64,000 bases of DNA from Leptospira semungkisensis (GCF_004770055.1 NZ_RQEP01000019.1:620001-684000); one strand, 5' to 3'; shown: positions 7,910 to 18,992, numbered from the stretch's first letter. Numbers and translations: made by a program. Notes: generated by a model not told the origin, from the letters alone.

Positions 7910-10075
7910 ATGAAACGAAATGCTATCTTCTATTTCCTATTGATCCTATTCTCCGTCGCCGCTTTTCTATTCGTGGTGAAACAAGGCCAGCTCTTAGAGG
8001 TCGGCAAACTCGAAACCATTTCAACGCAAACCGCTGCGCCGGTTACGACAGACACCGCTATCGAAGCATGGAAAAAAGCGGGCGCACGTTTATGGAAAGG
8101 TTTCCATGAACCTCTTCCTCTTCTCTTATTACAAATTGCTGTCGTAATCATCGCAACCAGGATCGTAGGAAAATTGTCGGTAAAACTTCGACAGCCTTTC
8201 GTGATCGGAGAGATCTTGGCGGGTATCTTATTAGGGCCTTCTTTACTTGGAGCCATAGCACCAGAATCCTACCAGTTCTTATTTCCAAAGGCTTCCTTAG
8301 GATCTCTGCAGCTTTTAAGCCAGATCGGATTAGTATTCTTCATGTTCGTAGTAGGAATGGAATTGGATCTGAAGATCCTACGCAACCAAGCGGACTCGGC
8401 AATTCTCATCTCCCACGCAAGTATTCTTCTCCCATTCTTACTAGGGGCCATTCTTGCAATGTCCCTCTATAAGAATTTGGCTCCGGCAGGAGTAAATTTT
8501 CTCTCCTTTTCTTTATTCATGGGAATAGGCATGAGTATCACCGCCTTTCCGGTTCTTGCCAGGATCGTGCAAGAAAGAGGACTCACCAAAACAAAGTTAG
8601 GTGGTCTTGCACTCACCTGTGCCGCATCGGACGACCTAACCGCTTGGTGTCTTCTTGCATTAGTGATCGCATTAGTGCAAGCTGGAGGATTACTTCCTGC
8701 CCTACTTACCATCATTCTTGCAGTAATTTACGTTTTCTTTATGTGGAAGATCGTACAACCCGCCATGCACAGAGCAGGCAGAATCTTCACGAATAGAGAA
8801 GCATTTACTAAGATGGCGGTTGCCCTCTTCTTATTATTTCCGATCGCTTCTGCCTGGATTACCGAATCCATTGGAATTCACGCTCTATTCGGTGCATTCT
8901 TGGCCGGCGTGGTCATGCCAGATAAACCGAAACTCAGGACTCTTCTTGCAGAGAAGGTAGAAGACGTGAGCACTGCGATCTTTCTTCCCCTCTTTTTCGC
9001 GTTAACCGGCATACGGACCCAGATCGGGCTTTTAAACGAAGGTCATCTCTGGACAGATTTTCTATTGGTGCTTCTCGTTGCGATCTCCGGTAAATTCATT
9101 GGGAGCGCTGCCGCTGCCAAAGCCTCAGGAAAGAATTGGAAGGATTCTCTTTCTCTGGGTGCCCTCATGAATACAAGAGGGCTCATGGAGCTTATTGTAT
9201 TGAATATCGGATACGATATCGGAGTTCTTTCTTCTCAAGTATTCTCCATGATGGTGCTCATGGCCCTCGTCACCACTTACATGACCGGACCTACATTAAA
9301 TTTAATTGATAGATTGTTTGCGGGAGAGAAAGACCAGAAAGGAGAAGGCATTCTGCTCGCATTCGCTCTCCATTCCAGAGGGATCGATCTATTGCGTCTG
9401 GCTGGAGGCCTCTTTGATAAAGGAAGCAAACATAAGAAGGTGACCGCCCTTCACCTGACTCCCGATTCTTGGATTTCAGGCAAGACCGCTCAAAAATACG
9501 AAAAGACCAGCTTCGAACCTTTATTCAAACTTTCTAAAGAACTCGGCCTAAGGCTTAGCACTCTATACAAACCGTCGGATAACGTTACTCGAGATATACT
9601 CAAAACGATACAATCCGGAAATTATAGTATGTTCCTGACCGGAGGGGCAAGATCTCTTTTCAGTGATGATGTACTTGGGGGAAAGATCCGCACTCTTCTC
9701 TCCGAGTCGGACGGAAACGCAGGCATCCTCGTCTCTGAAAAACTGGGAGATATCAAGAAGATCATCCTAGCAGTTTACTCCGATAACGATCTAGGCCTAT
9801 TGAATCTATCTCAATCCTTATCTAAAAACTTAGGAGCGAAACTTTCTCTTTGGGATCCAAGAGGAAGAGTGCCTCATCTCTCTCAAAAAGATAGAAATCT
9901 TTTAAAGAAGGAAAAGACACCGATTGTCCGAGGCGATGATCCGCATATTCTTTCAGAAGCGGACCTAATCCTCTGCGGCTTGGAAACTTGGGAAGAAGAA
10001 ACCGAGCTCAGAAACTGGGAACTCGCAGATGGCGCTGGATTGCTTCTTATTCGATATAAGGAACAGGAAAATTAG
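7910..10075 (+). CDS. CPA2-family cation:proton antiporter
   Basis: The 721-residue protein starts with a hydrophobic anchor and a short periplasmic stretch (about 30-70), then the Na+/H+ exchanger domain of about 12 helices (75-460) with [17 protein letters not shown]-x-[20 protein letters not shown] and A-S-D-D-L-T-A-W, the acidic pair expected for proton coupling. N-T-R-G-L-M-E-L follows in a later helix. The C-terminal 250 residues are soluble and resemble universal-stress-protein domains, as in eukaryotic CHX-like and many bacterial CPA2 proteins. Role: monovalent cation/pH homeostasis. It is convergent with kdp. Confidence 0.85.
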   Translation: MKRNAIFYFLLILFSVAAFLFVVKQGQLLEVGKLETISTQTAAPVTTDTAIEAWKKAGARLWKGFHEPLPLLLLQIAVVIIATRIVGKLSVKLRQPFVIGEILAGILLGPSLLGAIAPESYQFLFPKASLGSLQLLSQIGLVFFMFVVGMELDLKILRNQADSAILISHASILLPFLLGAILAMSLYKNLAPAGVNFLSFSLFMGIGMSITAFPVLARIVQERGLTKTKLGGLALTCAASDDLTAWCLLALVIALVQAGGLLPALLTIILAVIYVFFMWKIVQPAMHRAGRIFTNREAFTKMAVALFLLFPIASAWITESIGIHALFGAFLAGVVMPDKPKLRTLLAEKVEDVSTAIFLPLFFALTGIRTQIGLLNEGHLWTDFLLVLLVAISGKFIGSAAAAKASGKNWKDSLSLGALMNTRGLMELIVLNIGYDIGVLSSQVFSMMVLMALVTTYMTGPTLNLIDRLFAGEKDQKGEGILLAFALHSRGIDLLRLAGGLFDKGSKHKKVTALHLTPDSWISGKTAQKYEKTSFEPLFKLSKELGLRLSTLYKPSDNVTRDILKTIQSGNYSMFLTGGARSLFSDDVLGGKIRTLLSESDGNAGILVSEKLGDIKKIILAVYSDNDLGLLNLSQSLSKNLGAKLSLWDPRGRVPHLSQKDRNLLKKEKTPIVRGDDPHILSEADLILCGLETWEEETELRNWELADGAGLLLIRYKEQEN

Positions 10076-10104
10076 GAAAAATTAATATAGCAGAATGCAA
10101 ACAG

Positions 10105-10131
10105 TTCCCACATTTTTGAAGGGAATTTTTT
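10105..10131 (+). terminator. Terminator of the antiporter gene
   Basis: TTCCC and GGGAA (10105-10109 and 10121-10125) form a short stem followed by TTTTTT, 30 bases after the stop codon. The left arm is part of a 13-base word (10100-10112) whose reverse complement recurs at 54577 and 54796. Confidence 0.5.
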
Positions 10132-10170
10132 CGAGTTGCAAAAGATACGTTTTTCTGATATAGAGGCGGA

Positions 10171-10222
10171 GTGCGTCCCACTGGGGACCCACCTCCCCAA
10201 TCCCGATGAGGGTGGGGGCCGC
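10171..10222. repeat. GC-rich intergenic element, probable dispersed repeat
   Basis: A GC-rich, hairpin-forming block (GTCCC-ACTG-GGGAC, then CCCACCTC pairing with GAGGGTGGG) lies between the antiporter and kdpE stops. Its 12-base core GGGTGGGGGCCG (10210-10221) recurs in the same orientation at 54712-54723 in another intergenic block. Confidence 0.45.
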
Positions 10223-10228
10223 GCTGAT

Positions 10229-10924
10229 CTATTCTTCCGATCTCAAGAAATACCCCACACCAGGTTCTGTAATCAGTATCTCCGGCTTAGAAGGATCTTT
10301 TTCGATCTTCTTCCGGATCTGATTTACATAAACTCGTAGATAGCCTGCTTCTCCGAGCTGGTTCGGACCCCAGAGTTCCTTCAGGATCTGAGTCTGGGTT
10401 ACGATCTTTCCTGGATAACTTGCCAATAGTTTAATAAAGGAATATTCGGTAGGAGTGAGTCTGATCTCTTTTCCATCTATAGTAACCTTACGTGAGCCGA
10501 AATCGATCTCCAAATTTCCTATCCTCACCTTCACATCGGTTTTTTCCGGGGAGGAATGTCTCAGAAGGACCCTGACTCTTGCAAGCAATTCCCCTACTCC
10601 GAAAGGCTTGGAAAGATAATCATCCGCTCCGGCATCCAAAAGAAGGATCTTATCTTTCTCGGAAGCTCGCACACTTAAAACTAGGATCGGAATTTTAGAA
10701 CCGGACTCTCTGATCTGCTTTAAGAATTCTTCTCCTCCTCTGTCCGGTAGCCCTAGATCCAAGATGATGGAGTCCGGTCGAACCATATAAAGTTTTGTGA
10801 ATGCGTCTTGGACGGAGACTGCTTCTTCTACCTTATATCCTTCCTTTTCGAAGGCCATTCTCAATAATCTTCTGATCTGCACCTCGTCATCTATGACGAG
10901 TATGACTGGACTAGACAAATTCAT
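10229..10924 (-). CDS. kdpE: Response regulator KdpE
   Basis: A 231-residue OmpR-type regulator: receiver domain with acidic pocket (V-I-D-D-E), phosphoacceptor in I-I-L-D-L-G-L-P-D-R-G-G, and K in L-S-K-P-F-G; then a winged-helix DNA-binding domain (about 130-228) with R-L-T-P-T-E-Y and E-A-G-Y-L-R-V-Y-V-N-Q-I-R-K-K-I-E. It starts 14 bases inside the end of kdpD, so sensor and regulator are coupled. It should activate the kdp promoter under potassium limitation or osmotic stress. Confidence 0.93.
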   Translation of the reverse strand: MNLSSPVILVIDDEVQIRRLLRMAFEKEGYKVEEAVSVQDAFTKLYMVRPDSIILDLGLPDRGGEEFLKQIRESGSKIPILVLSVRASEKDKILLLDAGADDYLSKPFGVGELLARVRVLLRHSSPEKTDVKVRIGNLEIDFGSRKVTIDGKEIRLTPTEYSFIKLLASYPGKIVTQTQILKELWGPNQLGEAGYLRVYVNQIRKKIEKDPSKPEILITEPGVGYFLRSEE

Positions 10925-13586
10925 CCTCCAAAGGAGGAAAGGTTAAGACAGGGATCCGTATGGAAAATCTTGCTCCACCTTCTGGTTTATTCTCAGCCCA
11001 GATCTTTCCTCCTTGCGCTTCAACAAGTCCTTTGCAAATAGAAAGCCCGAGTCCAGTTCCCTGTACTTCTCCTGGGCCTTTTAAGAACTTCTCGAAGATC
11101 TTTTCTTCTTGTCCGGAAGGGACACCAGGTCCGTTATCCTCTACCGTTAATAGAAGATGATCTTTTGGAACACTCGCCCTTACTACGACAGAGGTATTCT
11201 GTCCAGTATGCAAAAAAGCGTTTTGAATAAGATGTACTAAAACCTGACCCATCAATCTATGATCCATTCTGACCAAAGGCATATTCTCATCTGCAATCGC
11301 AGTCAAAGAATGCTTCTCCTTCTCATCCTGAGTCAATTTCACTGCATCATTTACTAGATCGGAAGGATCTTCCCACTGCAAATCTAACTGCAATCTTCCC
11401 GATTCTAAGCGGGACATATCCAAGAGATCGGAAACCAAACGGTCGAGCTTCTTGTAAGCAGTACGGATCTCAGAGATCAAACTGGAGTCCTTAGATGCAA
11501 GAGAACCTTCTCCTAAGTCTAGCAGATCCAAAGAGGCTCGGATCACAGTTAAAGGAGTCCTAAAATCATGACTTACTGAATTGAATAATGCAGAGTAAAA
11601 CTTTTCGGATTCTTCTGCCATCTTTGCCGTTGCTCGTATTCCCAAGAGTTGTATTCTCTCCATTGCCAAAGACAATTGACTTAACATGGAAAATAGAAGT
11701 GCCTCTTCTTCTAACTCTAATGGAGGTTTTTCTTCTCTATCAAGCCCAAGAACTCCGAAGCATCCCCCCGGAGACAAAAGAGGAAGATACAATCCTCTCG
11801 ACATGGGAACAGTGTCCGTAGATTTTCCGGAAGGTTTCCGATTCTGAAAGGTCCAATTCGCAAGAGCAAACTCTCTCATGTCCGGAAGAAAATCGCTTTT
11901 AGTATGAGGAGTATTAGAGAGCCTCCCCTCTTTATCCGCCAAGACTAATAGAATAGGAGAATGAAATGTATTTCGAATAGACTCCATCGCGACTGAAACA
12001 ATTTCGTCTAACGAATGTGCCTTAGATAAAGAAGTGGAAAGCCTATATAATCCGGAAAGTGCCTCTTCTCCACTTTGCAAGGCGTCTTCTCTTGCCCTGA
12101 GCCTGGTAGTCAAAACTCCGAGTACGATCGCTAATAGAAAATACGTCCCGAACATCATCCAATCTTCCATCTTTTCTATATAAAAGGTGAATTTCGGGGG
12201 AATAAAAAGAAAATTCCAGAAGACAGCGCTTAGAGCCGCAGTCACAAGTACCGGACCTCTTCCCGCAAAAAGGGAAACGAACATTATAAAAAATAAATAT
12301 ATAAGTCCGATGGACCAATAACCCGCAAACGTATTTAATAAAAGATTAAAGGAGGTAACTCCCATCAAAGCGAGAAAGGAAAGAAAATACTGTACAGGTT
12401 TAGAGCGTGCACCCCACCAGAATGGACTGAAGCGATTCGGTGATTTTCTTTTAGAGGAATCCGTTGGCGCGAGTATGACCTGAAAATCTCCCGATTCCTT
12501 ACTTAACCGATCTACAAGGGAACCTCCTTCTAGAAGCCAAGAAATTCTGTTCTTTCCACTTCTTCCAACGACGACATGGGTAGCCTTAGTTCTTTGAACT
12601 GCACGAAGGATCCCTCTTACAGGATCCTTTTCGGCGAGACTTAATATCTCCGAGCCTAACTCTCTTGCAAATTGCAGATTCTCTCTTAGAGTATTCTTGT
12701 CTTCCTCACTTAGATTCTTTCCTTCGTCCACATAAACTGTTACCCAAGGACATTTCAGGCCGAAGGCAATCCGTTTCGCATAACGGATCAATTCGGCTCC
12801 TCCTGCGGATGGGCCGATCGCAACCAGAATCTTTTCGGATAATTTTGAGTCCTTAGTAGGTTCTAATCTAGAAAGTTCTCGGTCTACGAGTTTGGATGTA
12901 TAACTTAAAGATAATTCTCTTAATGCAGTAAGATTCGGAGTTCGAAAGAAGGAGTTGAGAGCCTGAGGGATCTTCTCGCTCGGATACACCTTTCCTTCTT
13001 TCAGACGTTTGATTAGATCCTCCGGAACCAAGTCGATGAGTTCAACCTCATCTGCAACTTCCAAAATAGAGTCGGGAACTCTTTCCATAACCGGAGCACC
13101 CGAAATCTCCTCAACGATCCCAGCACGACTTTCCAAATGTTGCACATTCAATGTAGAATACACGTTGATCCCTTGATCCAAGATCTCCAGAACATCCTGG
13201 TATCTTTTAGGATGCCTTGAACCGGGAACATTTGTATGCGCAAGTTCATCTACAAGGACAAGATCCGGCTTCTTTTCTAAAATGGAATCCAGATCCATCT
13301 CTTCTAGATCGACTCCCTTGTATTTACTTCTCTTGCGGGGAAGGATAGGAATTCCCTCCGCTTGGGCCTCGGTCTCCCTTCTATTATGAGTTTCTAAATA
13401 ACCGATCCAAACGTCGGTGCCCTCCGATCTCGCTTTTTGTGCATCTCGAAGCATTTCAAATGTCTTGCCGACGCCTGCGGCCATTCCGAAGAAAATTTTT
13501 AATCTCCCTCGGTTTTGTTTTTCCTCTCCTCCGATCCTGGAAAGCAATTCGTCCGGATCGGGCCGATTTTCCTCCAAAGGAATCAC
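10911..13586 (-). CDS. kdpD: Sensor histidine kinase KdpD
   Basis: Full-length 891-residue KdpD. Order: N-terminal KdpD domain with Walker A G-M-A-A-G-V-G-K-T (about 32-40) and V-D-E-L-A-H-T-N-V-P-G-S-R-H-P-K-R; a USP-like domain (about 245-370); four membrane helices (about 385-490); a GAF-like region; HisKA with S-H-D-F-R-T-P-L; and an ATPase domain ending with G-T-G-L-G-L-S-I-C-K-G-L-V-E. Known role: senses K+ and ionic strength and controls KdpE. The gene follows kdpC by 31 bases on the same strand. Confidence 0.95.
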   Translation of the reverse strand: MIPLEENRPDPDELLSRIGGEEKQNRGRLKIFFGMAAGVGKTFEMLRDAQKARSEGTDVWIGYLETHNRRETEAQAEGIPILPRKRSKYKGVDLEEMDLDSILEKKPDLVLVDELAHTNVPGSRHPKRYQDVLEILDQGINVYSTLNVQHLESRAGIVEEISGAPVMERVPDSILEVADEVELIDLVPEDLIKRLKEGKVYPSEKIPQALNSFFRTPNLTALRELSLSYTSKLVDRELSRLEPTKDSKLSEKILVAIGPSAGGAELIRYAKRIAFGLKCPWVTVYVDEGKNLSEEDKNTLRENLQFARELGSEILSLAEKDPVRGILRAVQRTKATHVVVGRSGKNRISWLLEGGSLVDRLSKESGDFQVILAPTDSSKRKSPNRFSPFWWGARSKPVQYFLSFLALMGVTSFNLLLNTFAGYWSIGLIYLFFIMFVSLFAGRGPVLVTAALSAVFWNFLFIPPKFTFYIEKMEDWMMFGTYFLLAIVLGVLTTRLRAREDALQSGEEALSGLYRLSTSLSKAHSLDEIVSVAMESIRNTFHSPILLVLADKEGRLSNTPHTKSDFLPDMREFALANWTFQNRKPSGKSTDTVPMSRGLYLPLLSPGGCFGVLGLDREEKPPLELEEEALLFSMLSQLSLAMERIQLLGIRATAKMAEESEKFYSALFNSVSHDFRTPLTVIRASLDLLDLGEGSLASKDSSLISEIRTAYKKLDRLVSDLLDMSRLESGRLQLDLQWEDPSDLVNDAVKLTQDEKEKHSLTAIADENMPLVRMDHRLMGQVLVHLIQNAFLHTGQNTSVVVRASVPKDHLLLTVEDNGPGVPSGQEEKIFEKFLKGPGEVQGTGLGLSICKGLVEAQGGKIWAENKPEGGARFSIRIPVLTFPPLEDEFV

Positions 13587-13617
13587 TTTAAATAAATTAC
13601 CATTTTATAATATTCTT

Positions 13618-14172
13618 CTAACGGATCGAATCCAATTTTAGATTCAACTTCATCACGTTGACCTTAGGAAATCCGAACAGTCCCCATTGAGGTCCTTCTA
13701 TGGAATTCGTAACTAAATTCTCCAATGCATGCAACTCTTCTTTAGAGTATCCTCTCTCTTTCGCGACCAATGGGATCTGATAGATTACAGCATCGGGACT
13801 CAAATGAGGATCCAACCCACTCGCAGAAGAATGCAGCAATTCGGAAGGAACAGGGTCATTTCCGCCGCGAGATACCCAATAAGCCCTTCTCTCTTCTACG
13901 ACTTTTTGCAAGGAAGAACTTGTTGGACCTTGATTAGAAGCCCCTCCCGCAGACGCATCGTAATTCGAAGCGGACGGACGAGAATGAAAATACTTTGGAG
14001 ATTCGAACTTCTGAGCAATCAACTCAGAACCGATTATCTTGTCTCCTTCTCTCAGAAGAGAACCGGAAGCTTCCCTTGGAAATAAAAGCTTAGAGGTTCC
14101 AAACACGAATGCAGGATATAAGATCCCACAAACCAAGCTCCATGTTGCGAAATGAACAAAAGCGCGGATCAT
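13618..14172 (-). CDS. kdpC: K+-transporting ATPase subunit KdpC
   Basis: A 184-residue protein with one N-terminal membrane helix and the KdpC periplasmic domain: [24 protein letters not shown], and [18 protein letters not shown]. KdpC stabilises the complex and raises the affinity of the pump. Its ATG overlaps the kdpB stop by four bases. Confidence 0.95.
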   Translation of the reverse strand: MIRAFVHFATWSLVCGILYPAFVFGTSKLLFPREASGSLLREGDKIIGSELIAQKFESPKYFHSRPSASNYDASAGGASNQGPTSSSLQKVVEERRAYWVSRGGNDPVPSELLHSSASGLDPHLSPDAVIYQIPLVAKERGYSKEELHALENLVTNSIEGPQWGLFGFPKVNVMKLNLKLDSIR

Positions 14173-16259
14173 ACAAATGCTCCTTTTACATATCTCAAAA
14201 CGATATCTATAAGTTTGATAGCGAGGAAAGGAAGCGCCAATCCTCCGAAGCCGTAGATGAACACATTCCTTGCCAAGACTGAATCGGCTCCTATCGGTTT
14301 GTATTCGACACCCTTCAATGCCAAGGGAACCAGAAAGACAAGGATTAAAGCGTTAAAGATAACAGCACTTAAAACCGCCGACTCCGGACTTTCAAATCCC
14401 AGAATATTCAGAATCGATAATGCACCTTTTCCGAATACAGGATAGAGTCCGGCAAACATCGCAGGAAGTATCACGAAATATTTGGAAACATCGTTTGCGA
14501 TACTAAAAGTAGTAAGAGATCCTCTGGTCATCAGAAGCTGTTTTCCGATCTCTACAATCTCTATGAGCTTGGTAGGATTGCTATCCAGATCGATCATATT
14601 TCCTGCTTCTCTTGCAGTTTGAGTCCCAGTATTCATAGCAACCCCTACGTCCGCTTGAGCAAGGGCAGGCGCGTCATTCGTTCCGTCCCCTATCATTGCC
14701 ACAAGCTTTCCGCTGGACTGTTCCTCTCTAATCCTCTTTAGCTTTGTTTCGGGTGTTGCTTCTGCGATAAAATCATCCACTCCAGCTTCTGCAGCAATGG
14801 CTGCAGCCGTTAATGGGTTATCTCCAGTAATCATCACGGTGCGAATTCCCATTTGTCTTAGCCTTGCAAATCTTTCTCGAATGCCGCCTTTCACGATATC
14901 TTTGAGATGCACAACTCCAAGGATCTCTCTTCCTTCCGAGACTACGAGAGGGGTTCCTCCTTCTCTTGCGATCTCTTCGACGATATCGGAAACTTCTCTC
15001 GGAAATTCACCGCCCAAGCTTACGATATAATTTCGAATGGATTCAGCGGCTCCCTTTCTAATTCCAGGTTTCGATTTTCCATCGGGGCCCGGGTCGAAGT
15101 CTACTCCACTCATTTTAGTCTTCGCAGTGAAGGGAACAAACCTGCCTCCTAACTCGGACAGATTTCTAGCTCTTAACCCGAACTTCTCCTTTGCCAAAAC
15201 AACGATAGATCTTCCTTCCGGAGTTTCGTCCGACAAAGAAGATAACTGAGCTGCGTCGGCTAACACCCGCTCGCTGATTCCTGGAGAAGGCACGAACCTA
15301 GTTGCCATTCGATTTCCAAGAGTAATTGTTCCTGTCTTATCTAAAAGAAGGACATCTATATCTCCCGCTGCTTCAATTGCCCTGCCTGATTTAGCGATCA
15401 CATTCCTTCTCATTAGCCGATCCATGCCGCTGATACCGATGGCAGAAAGAAGACCTCCAATCGTGGTGGGAATAAGACATACCAAAAGACCGACTAACGC
15501 AGGAAAAGAACCTGCAAGTCCCAAACTCCCTCCTCCTTCTTTTTGGCTATAGAAGACAGCAGGAACAAGTGCTGTGATCGCCACTAAGAACACTAAGGAT
15601 AATGCGGATAATAGGATAGAGAGCGCGATCTCGTTCGGAGTCTTCTGACGAGAAGCTCCTTCCACAAGAGAGATCATTTTATCTAAGAAGGTCTTTCCCG
15701 GATCCGTAGTGATCTGCACGATGATCTTGTCGCTTAGAACCTTGGTTCCTCCGGTAACTGCGGATCTATCTCCACCGGATTCGCGGATCACAGGCGCCGA
15801 TTCTCCCGTAATCGCAGATTCGTCTACAGAAGCGATCCCTTCCACAACCTCTCCGTCTCCCGGGATCAAATCTCCAGACTCACAAATCACCTTGTCTCCC
15901 GTTCTCAATTCGGAAGAAGCAAGCGTAACAACGGAAGATCCGTTTAATTTTCTAGCCTGGGATTCTTTTCTAGTTTTCTTCAAAGACTCTGCCTTTGCCT
16001 TTCCTCTACCTTCTGCGAGAGCCTCTGCAAAGTTCGCAAAAAGAACTGTTGCCCAAAGCCAAAGAGTGATCTGCAATCCGAAAGAAAAATTCGCTTCTTG
16101 TAAAAATAGATCCACAGTCGTGAGGATCGCTCCCACATATACAAGGAACATGACCGGATTCTTCCATTGGACCCTTGGATCCAATTTTAAAAAGGAATCC
16201 AAGACCGCACGTAGGATGAGTTTCGGGTCTTGGAAAAAAGAAGTATTTTGATTTTTCAT
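14169..16259 (-). CDS. kdpB: K+-transporting P-type ATPase subunit KdpB
   Basis: The 696-residue catalytic subunit shows all P-type ATPase marks: actuator T-G-E-S, phosphorylation loop D-K-T-G-T-I-T, nucleotide-binding domain, hinge G-D-G-T-N-D-A-P-A, and about seven membrane helices. The N-terminal F-F-Q-D-P-K is close to the usual KdpB beginning. It hydrolyses ATP to drive K+ import through KdpA. Confidence 0.96.
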   Translation of the reverse strand: MKNQNTSFFQDPKLILRAVLDSFLKLDPRVQWKNPVMFLVYVGAILTTVDLFLQEANFSFGLQITLWLWATVLFANFAEALAEGRGKAKAESLKKTRKESQARKLNGSSVVTLASSELRTGDKVICESGDLIPGDGEVVEGIASVDESAITGESAPVIRESGGDRSAVTGGTKVLSDKIIVQITTDPGKTFLDKMISLVEGASRQKTPNEIALSILLSALSLVFLVAITALVPAVFYSQKEGGGSLGLAGSFPALVGLLVCLIPTTIGGLLSAIGISGMDRLMRRNVIAKSGRAIEAAGDIDVLLLDKTGTITLGNRMATRFVPSPGISERVLADAAQLSSLSDETPEGRSIVVLAKEKFGLRARNLSELGGRFVPFTAKTKMSGVDFDPGPDGKSKPGIRKGAAESIRNYIVSLGGEFPREVSDIVEEIAREGGTPLVVSEGREILGVVHLKDIVKGGIRERFARLRQMGIRTVMITGDNPLTAAAIAAEAGVDDFIAEATPETKLKRIREEQSSGKLVAMIGDGTNDAPALAQADVGVAMNTGTQTAREAGNMIDLDSNPTKLIEIVEIGKQLLMTRGSLTTFSIANDVSKYFVILPAMFAGLYPVFGKGALSILNILGFESPESAVLSAVIFNALILVFLVPLALKGVEYKPIGADSVLARNVFIYGFGGLALPFLAIKLIDIVLRYVKGAFV

Positions 16260-16273
16260 ACTATTATAAAACC

Positions 16274-17950
16274 TTAAAACTTAGTTCCTGTTGGGAGAAG
16301 AATATGCTCCGTCCCTGGTCCGAGCACTAGCAATGGAAGGAATGTAAGAGCTCCTACTAGAAATATAATGGAAAGTAGAAGCAAGACAAAGAGAGGGCTC
16401 TCCGTGGAGAAGGTCCCTTCTCCCTTGGGTGTTTGTTTTTTACCAAGCAATGCCGCTCCTAACCCTAATGCGGGAAGGATCACCGCAAATCTTCCGAGCA
16501 ACATGCAGAAAGAAAGTGCAAAGTTGTAAAAGGGAGTGTTCGCATTCAAGCCGGCAAATGCCGACCCATTATTCCCTGCAGCAGATGCGAAAGCGTATAA
16601 GATCTCCGTCAAACCATGAGGTCCCTGGTTCGCTCTAGAAGAGAGACCAAGATCGGATACTAGAGCGATTGCGGTGAAAACGAGAATGCTGAGTCCCGGT
16701 GCCAATACTCCAAACAAAGCGAACTTCACTTCTTTGGATTCAATCTTCTTGCCGAAATATTCAGGAGTTCTACCAACCATCAAGCCCGCGATAAAGACTG
16801 TGAGGATCACGTAGAAGAGCATTCCTACAAGTCCAACTCCAACTCCTCCGAAGACAACTTCTCCGAGAAGTATATTCCAAACTGCAACTCCTCCTGCTAA
16901 AGGAGAGAAGCTATCGTGCATCGCATTGACCGATCCGTTAGACGCTGCTGTGGTTGCAGTTCCCCAAAGAATGCTTTGAGAGATTCCGAATCGTGTTTCC
17001 TTCCCTTCCCAAGCACCTTCAAAAGAATGTTCCGAAGAGAGACCCACTCCTAGACTGATCGCAAATAAGATCGCCATGCCAAGAAAGATAGAGAGTCCTG
17101 CCTTCCAAGATCCTACCCATTTTCCGTAAGCGAACGGAAGAGCTCCCGGCAAGAGAAGGATCAAAAGACATTGGATCCAACTCGAAAAAGAACTGGGATT
17201 TTCAAACGGATGAGAAGAATTCACTCCGAAGAATCCTCCTCCATTCGTTCCCAATTGCTTGATTGCAATCTGAGAAGCAGCAGGTCCTAAAGGGATCTTT
17301 ACGGAAGACCCTTCTAATCCTGTTGCACTCACATACGGTGAGAAGTCCATGACCACACCTTGCGCAACGAGAATGATAGCCACGAGAAATGAAATCGGTA
17401 AAAGAATATATAATATACTTCGAGTTAGGTCTTGGTAAAAATTCCCAAGACCTTTTGATTCATTCGGCTTGGATGCAATTCCTCTCACCAAGGCTACAAG
17501 CACAGAAATTCCTACTCCTGCACTCACGAAGTTTTGAACTCCTAACAAAAGCATTTGGCTTGTATAAGAAAGAGATACTTCTCCCGAATACGCTTGCCAA
17601 TTCGTGTTCGTAACAAAACTAACTGCAGTATTCCAAGCAAGATCCCAAGGAAGCCCCGACTTGGACTCCGGATTGCCAGGTAGATATTCTTGGAAGTGAA
17701 GTCCGAGGGTTACGAAGAATAAACAGAGTAGAGTAAACGAGATCAGGTCCCAGAAATATCTTCGAACATCGGAAGGCTCCTCTCCAGTCTTAGTGATTCT
17801 ATAGAAGAAGTTTTCGAAACTAGAGATTGGCCCAAAGACTCTTGGATATTCACCTTCCATAACACGGGCGATATAAATTCCCAGCCATGGAGAGATAAGA
17901 AAGAGAGCCGCAAAATAAAGAAAGAAGAAGATCGAGTCGTTACCGTTCAT
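16274..17950 (-). CDS. kdpA: K+-transporting ATPase subunit KdpA
   Basis: A 558-residue, ten-helix protein of the SKT channel superfamily. Filter-like loops are visible, including T-N-G-G-G-F-F-G and, later, [11 protein letters not shown] and [11 protein letters not shown]. It binds and conducts K+ within the Kdp complex. The ATG has TAGGAG seven bases upstream, placed just after the kdpF stop. Confidence 0.96.
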   Translation of the reverse strand: MNGNDSIFFFLYFAALFLISPWLGIYIARVMEGEYPRVFGPISSFENFFYRITKTGEEPSDVRRYFWDLISFTLLCLFFVTLGLHFQEYLPGNPESKSGLPWDLAWNTAVSFVTNTNWQAYSGEVSLSYTSQMLLLGVQNFVSAGVGISVLVALVRGIASKPNESKGLGNFYQDLTRSILYILLPISFLVAIILVAQGVVMDFSPYVSATGLEGSSVKIPLGPAASQIAIKQLGTNGGGFFGVNSSHPFENPSSFSSWIQCLLILLLPGALPFAYGKWVGSWKAGLSIFLGMAILFAISLGVGLSSEHSFEGAWEGKETRFGISQSILWGTATTAASNGSVNAMHDSFSPLAGGVAVWNILLGEVVFGGVGVGLVGMLFYVILTVFIAGLMVGRTPEYFGKKIESKEVKFALFGVLAPGLSILVFTAIALVSDLGLSSRANQGPHGLTEILYAFASAAGNNGSAFAGLNANTPFYNFALSFCMLLGRFAVILPALGLGAALLGKKQTPKGEGTFSTESPLFVLLLLSIIFLVGALTFLPLLVLGPGTEHILLPTGTKF

Positions 17951-17959
17951 AACGATCTC

Positions 17960-18043
17960 CTAAAATTTTTCCGGCCGGATAATCGCGAACGTTAGATACC
18001 CGCAGAGTGCGAATACTAAAACAACAAGAAAAGGATAAGACAA
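17960..18043 (-). CDS. kdpF: KdpF small membrane subunit
   Basis: A 27-residue ORF on the minus strand: TTG start, perfect AAGGAGG seven bases upstream, one hydrophobic helix and the ending A-I-I-R-P-E-K-F. Its size, single helix and position directly before kdpA match the lipid-like stabilising subunit KdpF. It is too short for ordinary ORF calling and uses TTG, so it is easily missed. Confidence 0.85.
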   Translation of the reverse strand: MSYPFLVVLVFALCGYLTFAIIRPEKF

Positions 18044-18056
18044 GTTGTTCCTCCTT

Positions 18057-18074
18057 GGCGGATATAGGACCGCC
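18057..18074 (-). promoter_or_regulatory. Hairpin abutting the kdpF ribosome-binding site
   Basis: GGCGG and CCGCC form a stem with an 8-base loop. On the mRNA strand the stem ends exactly where the AAGGAGG of kdpF begins, so it may tune translation of the kdp mRNA. Confidence 0.4.
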
Positions 18075-18084
18075 AGGTAGGAAA

Positions 18085-18113
18085 AACCTATCGATTTTTT
18101 ACGAATTCGTCAA
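18085..18113 (-). promoter_or_regulatory. Putative kdp promoter
   Basis: On the minus strand TTGACG (18113-18108), 17-base spacer, TAGGTT (18090-18085). The spacer begins inside the palindrome ACGAATTCGT (18101-18110). Likely KdpE-responsive, by inference only. Confidence 0.45.
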
Positions 18114-18194
18114 TGCCAAGCTGAGTTAGAAGAACCACTCTGCGCGTTAATTTCGCGTTAAGATCCGCGAATTCAAAAACCGCAGTTCAACTCT

Positions 18195-18908
18195 TCACTC
18201 GTAGAATTTTACTAAATTCGAAATTTCTTCTCTTGGAGTATGGAAGCGATTCAAATTCGAGTCGGCCTTAGGATAGCCCAGACTCAGACCGCAGACCACC
18301 TTCTCTGAATCCGAAAGGCCCAATTCCTTTCTCACCACTTCCGGAAACGCAGAGAGGGCAGCCTGAGGAACACTTCCTAATCCATAACTCCTAGCAAGAA
18401 GCATGATTGTGTTCAGATAACAACCTATGTCCAATGCGATATAAAAATTCAGCTCAAATTCAGTGGTGATAAACACTCCGGTAGGAGCTCCGAAAAATTC
18501 GAAATTGCGGAGCATGAATTTATCCCGAGCCTCCTTGTCCTTTCTCTCAATACCTGCTGCTCCGTAGATCTTCATTCCAAGATCGAACATTCTCTTCTTT
18601 GCATCCGAAGGAAAACCGCTAGGCCAAATCGTATCAGGAACCGGAGCGGAGTCTTCTTTGGCTCTTTCTGTCATGAGATTCGCCAATTTATCTTTCTTTG
18701 CTCCGCTGACCACATGCACCTTCCAAGGTTGGCTATTCTTCCAACTTGGGGAACGTAAGGATTTAGAGAAAAGATCCTTTAGGACGGACGCCTCGATTGC
18801 CCTTGGCTCGTAATCACGAATACTATGCCTGGTTAGGACAGCATCTTCTACTGAGGAAGAGATCCCAGATATATCGATGGATTCTATTTCCGAGGAAAAG
18901 GAAGACAT
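18195..18908 (-). CDS. Nitroreductase family protein
   Basis: A 237-residue FMN-dependent oxidoreductase. The N-terminal T-R-H-S-I-R-D-Y-E and S-P-S-W-K-N-S-Q-P-W-K-V-H-V-V-S-G are the family FMN-phosphate and ring contacts; the C-terminal G-L-G-S-V-P-Q-A-A-L and V-C-G-L-S-L-G-Y-P complete it. Typical activity is NAD(P)H-dependent reduction of nitroaromatics, quinones or enones. It diverges from a TetR gene across a perfect dyad and is probably controlled by it, like nemR/nemA-type detoxification pairs. Confidence 0.85.
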   Translation of the reverse strand: MSSFSSEIESIDISGISSSVEDAVLTRHSIRDYEPRAIEASVLKDLFSKSLRSPSWKNSQPWKVHVVSGAKKDKLANLMTERAKEDSAPVPDTIWPSGFPSDAKKRMFDLGMKIYGAAGIERKDKEARDKFMLRNFEFFGAPTGVFITTEFELNFYIALDIGCYLNTIMLLARSYGLGSVPQAALSAFPEVVRKELGLSDSEKVVCGLSLGYPKADSNLNRFHTPREEISNLVKFYE

Positions 18909-18972
18909 ATAAACCTCCGAATTGGACTTGCTTTTTAATCAATCTTGTAGTCTCCTCAATGTATAGAAGACG

Positions 18973-18992
18973 AACAGACAAGTCTGTCTGTT
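18973..18992. promoter_or_regulatory. 20-bp perfect dyad, candidate TetR operator
   Basis: AACAGAC-N6-GTCTGTT is a perfect inverted repeat in the 82-94 bp gap between the divergent nitroreductase and TetR genes. It ends ten bases before the tetR ATG, well placed for autoregulation and control of the neighbour. Confidence 0.6.
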
